Source of the DNA: Pyxicephalus adspersus
Lineage: Eukaryota > Chordata > Amphibia > Anura > Pyxicephalidae
DNA: 64,000 nt
Reading direction: 5' to 3'
Assembly: GCF_032062135.1 (NCBI RefSeq)
Contig: NC_092861.1
Location: forward strand, 58,892,993 to 58,956,992
In this document: piece after piece, positions 25,854-35,677 of the stretch
Layout of the letters: each line of letters begins with the position of its first letter
Position numbering within the stretch: position 1 is the first letter of the stretch
Made by a program: the position numbers and the translations under genes
The notes under the pieces: generated by a model
The model's input: only the letters and a program-made list of their open reading frames with translations
What the model was told of the DNA's origin: nothing
The model's database searches: none

Positions 25854-27783
25854 TTTTCATGCCATAGGTTTAGGTAGCTGCAGAGAACACTGAGCAGCTG
25901 TGGACTTGCAATCAGACAACAAACCCTACCATTCACCTTTACCCTAACCATGAACCTTGAACTCTGTATATGTTTACCAATAGAACTTCTACTCACTGAT
26001 TTTTTTTTTTTTTTTTGCTTTCATGCATTCTTTGTAAACTCTGAGAATTGAACTGCATCCAGGATATCATCAGTCCATGAGATGTTGCAACTACCACATG
26101 TGGTATCAACAATCTGCATGATTTGCATCCATTGCTCTGAAATGACCCAATTCACTTTTTGACCATTTTTAATTGAACAGATTAACAGTGGCTATTGAGC
26201 CTATACTGGAATGTTATAACTCCAGAGCGCCTTAATGGGACAGTTAAGTCATATAAACAAATGAGAAATGGTAAACTTTGTATGTCAAGGTAGCTTTTCA
26301 TTCTTGCTTTGCCAGTGTATGCACACCAATGTACCCTGTGTCAATGTTTGCACCTGTGTATTATGCCGCTTTGTCATTTGCAACCCTTATTTAATGTACA
26401 GTGCTATGTAATAAGTTGACACTTTATAAATACAGTTTAATAATAAAAATAATTTTCATTTATATACATCAGCTTTTACCACTGGCAGGTTTCACCATGC
26501 AGAATTCAATGTTTCCACTAGATGGCAGCATAACCCAGATAATAAAACTCATTGGGCTGTTAGATTAGTACTTTACCTAATTTCTTTTCATTTGGCTAAA
26601 TTATGAATTTTTAGAACTAATATTTTTCACACATTTCTAAGTGTGCATCTGAAGTCTCACCTAAACTTATGAAATTCAGTGGAAACTGTTCTATGAACCT
26701 ACAATTTTAACAGCTAATCCTTTTGTGTAAATTGTCTTTATGAACCAGAATTTACTACACCTCACTTACTGGTATTTTTTTTCACTCTCTAGTAAAGCGT
26801 AATGTGATCAGCAACAAGGGAACAACTATACCTAACCGATTGTTGAATAAAAACATTTGGGAAAGAGTGGCAGGTTATTGTGAGAAATATATAAATTATG
26901 TTGAACAGTAAAACAGAAGCAATAAGACCAATTAGAAGTCAGATGTGGGTAAGGTCTGCAGCTTGATTTGTATATGCTTCCATTTACTGCTCAAAAGAAC
27001 ACAGGAAAACTGCTAAAATAAAACCCTTCCCTGACTATATTTTAATTGTGCTTCTGTTTGGTGCAGGGTCACAAATACAAAATCTGGTGCAAATCTTTAG
27101 CAAAATTAAAGGAAGCCTGATTTGTAACTTTCTTTAAAAAATCACCGTCATTGATTTAATAAGATTTTCTAAACAGTTTCATGTAATATTAAATGTTTTC
27201 TTTGAGGCCAGGCTTAGGGTCTGTTTTTTTGTGCAGACTTTAGGCTTTTACAAGCATTTGTCCTGAAGCTCCATGTAGCTTCCAGGGTTGTTTGGCCATC
27301 CAAAGGTCTCCATAGACTTCCAAACTCCTATAACAAGCTGTATTAGGGTTTTCCAATCACAGGCTAATAATAATGCTGAAACCAAGGGGAAACGAAAACT
27401 GATTTTTCCTGTGTTCTTCCTTTATAATATGTATAGAAAAGATAACAACAGGATAGAATACATTTTGAAACTTTGTTCACCTTTTGTAACTGACCTGTAA
27501 GGACAGGTGCCCACACTTCTACTGATCTCTTTAGAATAACCACCAACTTACGTGGCAGGCACAAAGATAAAACCTGGATTACACTTCTAAGCTTTTGTTT
27601 TAGTACCTTGAAGGTTGAGTTCTTTTCTTGTCCTCATTTTCACAAAATGTAACCTTGCCACATTTTAAATTGGCAAATTAGGTTAAAGCACTGCCAGGTT
27701 ATTCTATATGCCATTGCATTATGTAAACCACAATTAATCAGTAAGATTTGAGATGCTTGGTTCCCCTGGGAAAGCAACCTATA
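25854..27783. other. 1.93-kb spacer between identical repeats A and B
   Basis: Unique-looking AT-rich DNA that is not repeated after copy B. It contains a T-run at about 26000-26015 and a SINE 3' end at 26364-26450. No reverse transcriptase, gag or transposase sequence was seen, which argues against an LTR element with A and B as its LTRs. Confidence 0.6.
26364..26450 (+). mobile_element. SINE 3'-end fragment
   Basis: GTCATTTGCAACCCTTATTT, AATGTACAGTGCTATGTAAT and an AATAATAA tail match the end of the SINE at 32040-32211. The 5' part is missing. Confidence 0.65.
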
Positions 27784-29093
27784 CACTTTTTAGTCATATT
27801 AGCCAGCAACATACATTTTACTGGAAATTGGGAGCTAAACTGTAGGATTCAGGATGAATGTTTTGTTTAAAAGATGGTTATTGACTTTAAAACGCTCCTA
27901 ATTCAATAGGGCACATATAAAATATTTGATGACTTCACAGGTTTAAGCCTGAAAAGCATATACTATGATACAATATTTGTGGACTTCTGTTTATTTGTAA
28001 GATGTAATGGGCATTCTCATATTTGCACAATTACATCCTAAACCTAAGTATCTAAAATCATATACTGTACAAGTGCTACAAGTAACCTGGTCCAACAAAC
28101 GTGCTAATGTTTTCACAACTAGTCATTGTACTGATATCATTCACATTTGTAAATGTTTCATGTCCCTGGATCTATGATCCACATCTCAAGACAACAGACA
28201 CATAGGCTGTCATCACTTGAGCCCACAGATGTTATCTCAATTATAATTTTCTATATGATACAATAAAAGTGGAAAACCTATGAAGCCCAAATCAGATTCT
28301 GTTTTGTATCATCCCGCATGTCTTTCCTAAACTACTGTGTGTTTTCTTGATGCTCATTAATTTGTTTGTTCTTTATATTAGGAATTGTAGACATAGACAT
28401 GTCAATTATTTACACAATCACATATCCTGCTTTATAAATACAATGCTAAATATGAACTATTGGGCCTACAAACAACTCACTGGTACATGATCAGCTAACC
28501 TAAACTCTGCTTCAGTCTTTAACTAGATGTTCAGGTATTTGGCCATTAAGCAATATCATTTTGGCTCTCATCTGGCGTAGAGAAGTTGAAGTTAGGCTGT
28601 CAATTAAAACCCACACAATAAACTAGAACTAAACTCTCCTGTTTGTTTTCCATTGCTAGCACCAATGTCTTTATCTGGTTTTCGTCTTGGTTTGGGTCTC
28701 CAACCATCTGGATTGGTTACTTGATTCACTCCAGGTATGCCAGGATAATACACTGAGCTGCTCAGCATTGAAAAAAATGCACACAGCCAGGTAACTTTGT
28801 TTTATTGCAGAATTTATAGTTCCAGTTTAAAGCTAAACTCTACCCCTATTTTTTCTCCTATATCCCCTTGATCTGAAAGAATAAGCATAGGAAACCTAAG
28901 TGTCTCCATTCGTCCTGCCTTATTTTTGGGCTGATGGACTGCTTGCATTTTCTGGCTTTTCCTCTACATCTGTGAAAATATATAATCATATTGTTTAGTT
29001 TGCTTAATCTGATATTTTTTGGACAGAAGGAGTGCATTTTTAGGCACATCTGTCAATACCTGGTGGAACTCTGGTTTTTAGTATAACCAAATG
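27784..29093 (+). repeat. 1.31-kb direct repeat, copy B
   Basis: Identical to copy A over its whole length. Its right end (ACCAAATG) is followed without any intervening base by the first base of copy C (ACACTTTTTAG), a precise head-to-tail junction. Its left flank (CAACCTAT) differs from that of copy A. Confidence 0.95.
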
Positions 29094-30823
29094 ACACTTT
29101 TTAGTCATATTAGCCAGCAACATACATTTTACTGGAAATTGGGAGCTAAACTGTAGGATTCAGGATGAATGTTTTGTTTAAAAGATGGGTATTGACTTTA
29201 AAACGCTCCTAATTCAATAGGGCACATATAAAATATTTGATGACTTCACAGGTTTAAGCCTGAAAAGCATATACTATGATGCAATATTTGTGGACTTCTG
29301 TTTATTTGTAAGATGTAATGGGCATTCTCATATTTGCACAATTACATCCTAAACCTAAGTATCTAAAATCATAAAGTGCCCTAGTCCAACAAATGTGCTA
29401 ATGTTTTCACAACTAGTCATAGTACTGATACCATTCACAAACCAAGGTTTCAGGTCCCTGGATCTATGATCCACATCTCAAGACAACAGACACAAAGGCT
29501 GTCATCACTTGAGCCCACAGATGTTATCTCAATTATAATTTTCTATATGATACAATAAAAGCTGAAAACCTATGAAGCCCAAATCAGATTCTGTTTTGTA
29601 TCATCCTGCATGTCTTTCCTAAACTACTGTGTGTTTTCTTGATGCTCATTAATTTGTTTGTTCTTTATATTAGGAATTGTAGATATAGACATGTCAATTA
29701 TTTACACAATCACATATCCTGCTTTATAAATACAGCTAAACACACAGAAACATAATGAAAACTGTTGTCTGGGCACTTTTAGGCCACTTTGCCTATGTTA
29801 ACAGGAGCCAATGCTAAATATGAACTACTGGGCCTACAAACAACTCACTGGTACAGATCAGCTAACCTAAACTCTGCTTCAGTCTTTAGATGTTCAGGTA
29901 TTTGGCCATTAAGCAATAATATTTTTGCTTTCATCTGGCATAGAGAAGTTGAAGTTAGGTTGTCAATACAGCCCACACAATAAACTAGAACTAAACTCAC
30001 CTGTTTGTTTTCCATTGCTGGCACCAATGTCTTCATCTGGTTTTTGTCTTGGTTTGGGTCTCCAACCATCTGGATTGCTTACTTGATCCACCCCAGGTAT
30101 GCCAGGATAATACACTGAGCTGCTGAGCATTGAAAAAATTGCACACAGCCAGGTAACTTTGTTTTCGCAGAATGAATAGTTTTTTTCAAGGCATAGTTCC
30201 AGTTTTAAGCTAAACTCTAGCCCTATTTTTTCTCCCATATTGGGGATTCTCTTCTGTAATGAAGCCAGGTGGCTATCCCCCCCCCCCCTCCCTCATATAT
30301 AGGGGATCTTCCCCAGTAATAAAGCCAGGTTGTCTTCACTTGATCTGAAAGAATAAGCATAGGAAACCTAAGTGTCTTCATTCGTCCTGCCTTATTTTTG
30401 GGCTGATGGACTGCTTGCATTTTCTTGCTTTTCCTCTACATGTGTGAAAATCATGGCCTGTCCTGTCCACCTATTGGCTGCCCAAACTGTTTATGTTCAT
30501 TCATGTTTAATATGTCCTGCTTTATGTGCAAGATGTTTTTTCTTTTTAAAGTATTGTGGCAGTTCACAGGGTAAAATATAAGAAAGTGACTAGAATTCGA
30601 CTTTAAAAACTATAAAGTATCAGCCGTAAGTCAACAGCAAGAGGGATTGGTTAGGGCGGAGGAGGTGAGCTTCACTGCTGACATTTGACAGACAATAAAC
30701 ATTTCTATATTTATACCATATTGTTTAATTTGCTTAATCTGATATTTTTTGGACAGAAGGAGTGCATTTTTAGGCACATCTGTCAATACCTGGTGGAACT
30801 CTGGTTTTTAGTATAACCAAATG
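29094..30823 (+). repeat. 1.73-kb direct repeat, copy C, diverged
   Basis: Same start and end as copies A and B, but with scattered substitutions and several segments absent from A/B. These are about 80 bp near 29733-29812 and smaller blocks near 30180. There is also about 95 bp at 30240-30336, including a C run and two AAGCCAGGT motifs, and about 260 bp near 30450-30720. Either A/B descend from a deleted form or C gained insertions. It is followed by unrelated sequence (AGGCGATCC). Confidence 0.85.
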
Positions 30824-31604
30824 AGGCGATCCTCTATCAATAGCATATTTATGTCAGGTAAATGGTACAATCAAACATGATAGAAGAAATGTCAGTTTTC
30901 CAGCTGTTTGTTATGGATTACACCCTTTGCTAAAGCTTAGGTATCTGATTGAACTATAAGTAAAAGGAATGTTTACCTGATGTCTACACCTGTCTCTCGA
31001 ATCATGATAATTTGTGTTTTGTCCTGAAGAATGTTGCAAGTCAGGGTTTGCTGGATAGAAATATGGTGTGAACTTCACTTCTATACTACTGAGAAATGTT
31101 CTCAGCTTCTGTAAATTACTGTCAATTATTATAGACAGAAAAGATAGTTAGTGATCATTTCTGGTAAAAGTACGATAATGATTCCTTTTCAGACAAACTG
31201 CTCGGCTCTCTGAAACAATAGAATTTAAAAAGGCCTCTGTAACTGGATTTTCCTCTAAAATGATCACTGATGATCATTTCAGGCAACCAAAATCTAGTAT
31301 GTTTATAAAGTTTAGGAAATGTCTCTTCATCATTTTTATGTCTACATGCATTGTACTTCACAGGTAAAGTCCATAACGAGGTTATCTGTCTTATGGTAGG
31401 TGAAACCTATATGTATACGTGAAACATATATCTATATGTGAAAAAATGAGATTGCTTCCCCATGCTCTATTTATACTCAGGGCTAATACATCATAATTTA
31501 AAGAACAATAAAGCATAAAAAATACCAATACCACTTGATTCATTTTAGAGCTATGGCTGGATTTTAGTTAAGTGCTCCTTTTGGGTCATGTGCTTCTTTT
31601 TTTG
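30824..31604. other. unassigned DNA
   Basis: No gene or repeat recognised. Confidence 0.5.
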
Positions 31605-32039
31605 GCGGAATTATATTTTTATTAAGGTTTTTCAAAAGAAAGAAACATACAATACAAAACAGAGGGGGAATAACGAGAATACAAAAGAAAACCAGGTGAC
31701 AAGAAAATAAACTGGGGACATTATAACATCTCTAGACCTGCAAAATAAAAAGAGACGCAATATACATGTCACAAAATTCACTTTACATTTTATACATGCC
31801 AAGTCAGTAGCATAAGTAAAATAAACAGCAAGGAGAAACCAAACATTCAAAGTAGTTCAGGGCAGAAGCTCTGATAATATGTCACCAACAAAGCAAATAC
31901 TGTACCTATATAAATAACCTATAATAACGGGAAAAAGTAACGAGAAGAGCAAATGGGTAGAATAGGATTGAAAAAACAGAAGCCTGTGGACATCTAAAGG
32001 AAGGCATCCCAATCCTCCCATATCTTCTTACACAAGTAC
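31605..32039 (-). mobile_element. LINE 3' end, reverse orientation
   Basis: Read on the minus strand the segment ends TTGAAAAACCTTAATAAAAA followed by TATAATTCCGCC and an A-run, a typical L1-type 3' terminus that resembles the insertion at 50922-50992. Upstream of this tail the minus strand encodes KYLCKKIWEDWDAFL (about 31995-32039) followed by a stop, which is plausible as the C-terminus of an ORF2 protein. The LINE is cut by a SINE, and its upstream part seems to resume at 32212. Confidence 0.55.
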
Positions 32040-32211
32040 TTCAGAAGGTGAATACTAAATTGTAAGCTCTTCGGGGCAGGGTCCTCTCCTCCTGTATCAC
32101 CGTCTGTTTTAGACTGTCATTTGCAACCCCTATTTAATGTACAGCGCTGCGTAATATGTTGGCGCTATAAAATTCCTATTTATTATTAATAATATTAATA
32201 ATAATATCCTG
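32040..32211 (+). mobile_element. SINE, 5'-truncated, inserted in a LINE remnant
   Basis: Contains TTGTAAGCTCTTCGGGGCAG, TCCTCCTGTATCACCGTCTG, TTTGCAACCCCTATTTAATG, TACAGCGCTGCGTAATATGT and TGGCGCTATAAAATTCC, with a (TTA/AAT)n tail. The last 60 bp match the end of the SINE at 8-343, though the bodies differ, so two SINE families share a 3' tail. Confidence 0.75.
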
Positions 32212-32395
32212 AATCCAACCACTAAAAGCTTCTGTGGACAGAGGGACAGTCATCTTCCAGTGAGATACACATGTGTTACCGGAGGTACCTGTGGTGGTGG
32301 TAACCCTAATAGGCGACACCTACTTCTTAAAATACAATCATATGCAATAAAATAAAGTCTGCTGGTCCTCCAATTGAAAGCACACTTCCTGGTAA
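32212..32395 (-). mobile_element. probable continuation of the reverse LINE
   Basis: Lies immediately beyond the SINE, in line with the LINE end at 31605-32039. Reading frames on the minus strand are broken and no ORF2 motif is certain, so assignment rests on position and composition. Confidence 0.3.
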
Positions 32396-33984
32396 TAATG
32401 TGTTAATGAAAAATGTTTTAATGTCTGTTATTTTGATCTCCCTAATGTGTATGGAAACAAACAGGAAAAATATCATTTCAGTTGTATTCAACCTTTCACT
32501 ATGTGACCTTTTTTATTTATTTATAATGTTGATCCCAGTAAACTCAAAACAACTGGTGATCCTGCCAGGCTCCTTTCAGCTGCCACAGCTTCCTTTTCTT
32601 TACTGTCAGTTTCAGACGCGTGATAGCACTGTCAGACAAGCACAGTACTACTTTCATAGGGAACTGCAGGATATGTACAACAGTACTGTGAGCTTTCTGT
32701 TCTGCCAGGAGACTCACTGCCTAATGCTAGACTTGGCATACTGGCACTGAGTGGATGCTGCCAGCGAGACCACGTCCCCTGCCCATCTAAACATAGATAT
32801 TGCAGGGCTGCTCCAGTCCCACAACTACTCACAAATGTCCCTGACTAATGAATTTCAACAAAGAGATGTATACTTTTTTTGAGGATTGTAGCACAAATGC
32901 CATACTTGACTGATAACGACTTCACATATACTTTAAGAGTAACCAATAACTGGGTAGTGAATGCATGATTGGATATAAATTGAATGAACTGTTCACATAG
33001 GCCCAGGGGTTGTTGAAATGCTACAGAGACAATACAATTAGAATGTGAAGTATGTTGTTGTGCTACAATCTATGCCCCACAAGCAATTATACACTGTTTC
33101 TGCAATTTTATTTAACAGTTCATAATGTTTTTTTTATCAGCTTTGCTGCACTGCTTATTTTAAAAAGTTGCTAAAATCAATTAAAAAAAGCTATCTTACA
33201 TTATAGTTTTAATTTCTGCCATTCTTATTATACTTTTTGTAAATCTGACAATCCAGCTTTTTCTCCCTAGGTTGACAGCACTACCTAAAAGTATCTGTTT
33301 GATGATTATAGATGATGATTATAGATGATGATTATAGATGAAACATTGGCTCTTGGAGGGACCAGCTAGTATAATAGAGACATGAATGTTACATATTGAA
33401 TGCTACAATGAGAAAGCACAAGGCATGATAGGGCATGTATTTTGTTTTGACCTGGCTATGTGCACCTGGCCAGGTGCTCTCCTGTGTGTAGAACCTACAA
33501 GTCTTAAAAATCATACCACAGAGTATATGTCAAACTTTTTTAGCCTAAAGTTATACTTAAAATGTTACCATCTGCAGTGCAAAAACTTTGCCCTCTTCTA
33601 ATTGAGTGAAAGTGAACCTCTTGTGTTCTATGATTTGTGCCTGTGCGCGCTGTATTTTTACACCCACCCATTTTACAGCCTTCAAGCGGAGACTGCCTCC
33701 ATACTTTGTACATGAAATGGAGGAAGCAGTGTAGTAGTATGATCCATGAGAGCGGGAATATTCACCTCTTCCACATCACACCACTGTGTGTCAGTCTTTC
33801 ACCAGAATGCACTTGGTATAATGATCTAACACTTGGATTTAGAATATTCTGCAGATAATTGCATACAAAAGACCGTTCACAAGAACATATAGACACACTA
33901 TACACTTTGCCAAGACTTGAAATATCTGTCACAGATATTTTTATGCATTCCATATTTTAACTATATTTATATTATGCAAAAAAG
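32396..33984. other. unassigned DNA with a 13-bp tandem repeat
   Basis: ATGATTATAGATG occurs three times in tandem at 33302-33340. The frame at 32400-32750 contains a hydrophobic stretch but no receptor motif or splice context; I do not regard it as a gene. Confidence 0.5.
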
Positions 33985-34195
33985 TCTATAGTCATATCAC
34001 TGTCCCTGAAATAGGAGATAACAATCTAATGTCCCTATCATTGTCATATGTCTAAGGCCAGTTTTAAAGGGAAGCCAAATAACCTAACTAGTGGTTTTTG
34101 GGAAGCAGGAGGAAACCCACACAAACAAAAGAAGAATCAACAAATTCCTGGGTGGGATTTGAACCCCTTGGACCCAGTGCTGCAAAGACTGTTGC
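33985..34195 (-). mobile_element. tRNA-derived SINE, partial reverse copy
   Basis: Same family as 11776-12097. It contains AATGTCCCTATCATTGTCAT, AGGAGGAAACCCACACAAAC and the B-box complement GGATTTGAACCCC. The far 3' tail and the A-box end are eroded. Confidence 0.7.
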
Positions 34196-34204
34196 TTGAA
34201 TGTG

Positions 34205-34248
34205 AATATAATATATTATTATATTTATTATATATATAATATAATATT
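34205..34248. repeat. TA-rich microsatellite
   Basis: Run of ATATAATATATTATTATATT-type sequence next to the SINE. Confidence 0.7.
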
Positions 34249-34336
34249 ACCTCCTGTACAGCAGGATCAAAAGAGACTAGCTAGCAATCAATCGGTAGAC
34301 ATGATGACAAGAAACAGGAGGAAGTGATGACCTATA

Positions 34337-35675
34337 CAGTTAGGTTCATAAATATTTGGACAGAGACAACTTTTTTTTTCAAATTTTAGTTCTGTAAATT
34401 ACCACAATTAATTTTAAATGAAACAACTCGATGCAATTCAACTGCAGAAAAAAACCCATCAGAGAAATTGCTACAATATTAGGAGTGGCAAAATCTACAG
34501 TTTGGTACATTATGGTAAAGAAATAAAGCACTAGTAACTCAGCAACGCCAAAAGACCCGGACGTCCACAGAAGACAGCAGTGTTGAATGATCGCAGAATC
34601 ATTTCCATGGTAAAGAGGAACCCCTTCACAACAGCCAACCAAGTGAACAACACTCTCCAGGAAGCAGGCGTATCGATATCCAAGTCTACCATAAAGAGAA
34701 GACTGCATGAAAGTAAATACAGAGGGTGCACTGCAAGGTGCAAGCCACTCATAAGTCTCAAGAATAGAAAGGCTAGATTGGACTTTGCTCAAAATAATAT
34801 CTAAAAAAGCCAGCACAGTTCTGGAAAAAACATTCTTTGGACAGATGAAACCAAGATCAACCTTTACCAGAATGATGGCAGGAAAAAGTATGGAGAAGGT
34901 GCGGAACAGCTCATGATCCAAAGCATACCACATCATCTGTAAAACATGGCGGAGGCAGTGTGATGGATTGGGCGTGCATGGCTGCCAGTGGCACTGGGAC
35001 ACTAGTGTTTATCCATGATGTGACACAGGACAGAAGCAGCCGAATGAATTCTGAGGTGTTCAGAGACATACTGTCTGCTCAAATCCAGCTAAATGCAGTC
35101 ACATTGATTGGGAGGCGTTTCATAATACAGACGGACAATGACCCAAAACATACAGCCAAAGCAACCCAGGAGATTATAAAAGCAAAGAAGTGGAATATTT
35201 TTGAATGGCCAAGTCAGACACCTGATCTGAAGCCAATTGAGCATGCATTTCACTTGTTGAAGACTAAACCTCGTACAGAAAGGCCCACAAACAAACAGCA
35301 ACTGAAAGCCGCTGCAGTAAAGGCCTGGCAGAGCATTAAAAAGGAGGAAACCCAGCATCTGGTGATGTCCATGAGTTCAAGACTACAGGCTGTCATTGCC
35401 AGCAAAGGATTTTCAGCCAAGTATTAGAAATGAACATTTTATTTTCAGCTTTTTAATTTGTCCAATTACTTTTGAGCCCCTGAAATGAAGTGATTGTGTT
35501 AAAAAAGTCTTTAGTTCCTCACATATGCATATCTTTGTGTTCAACCCACTGAATTAAAGCTGAAAGTCTGCAGTTCAACTGCATCAGAGTTGTTTCATTT
35601 AAAATAAATTGTGGTAATGTACAGAACCAAAATTAAAAAAAGTTCTCTCTGTACAACTAGTCATAGACCTGACTG
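34337..35675 (+). mobile_element. Tc1/mariner transposon, copy 1 (1,339 bp)
   Basis: Flanked by TA (34335-34336 and 35676-35677). The left end is CAGTTAGGTTCATAAATATT; the right end read inward is CAGTCAGGTCTATGACTAG. The right inverted repeat is about 220 bp and includes TCCAATTACTTTTGAGCCCC, as in copy 2 at 51826-53982. The left repeat is shortened: after CAACTGCAG the sequence jumps to the codons for PIREIATI-like residues. Relative to copy 2 that removes about 300 bp, covering the inner left repeat and the transposase start. CTGCA-type microhomology at both break sites suggests how the deletion arose. Confidence 0.93.
34448..35427 (+). pseudogene. Tc1 transposase, N-terminally deleted and frame-broken
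   Basis: A DD34E transposase binds its terminal repeats and cuts and joins DNA at TA sites. This copy lacks the first approximately 20 codons. A stop interrupts it near 34523, and there are frame changes near 34800 and 34900. The C-terminal part is open from 34960 to 35427 and is well preserved: IIQTDNDPKHTAKA holds the second catalytic Asp and WPSQTPDLKPIEH the Glu, with 34 residues between them. The first Asp is in LWTDETKINLY (about 34835-34870), in a different frame from the C-terminal part. It is clearly inactive but retains a readable catalytic region. Family assignment is firm. Confidence 0.92.
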
Positions 35676-35677
35676 TA

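Noticed and set aside
24544..29093. LTR retrotransposon with copies A and B as LTRs
   Set aside because: Ends are not TG...CA, no target duplication or primer-binding site was seen, and the spacer has no gag or pol sequence.
32400..32750. Hydrophobic 116-codon frame with a receptor-like NLSLCDLF stretch
   Set aside because: No further transmembrane motifs, no splice sites in register, and an AT-rich composition that easily gives hydrophobic codons.
34379..35002. 207-codon minus-strand frame
   Set aside because: It is antisense to the Tc1 transposase and has no independent features.
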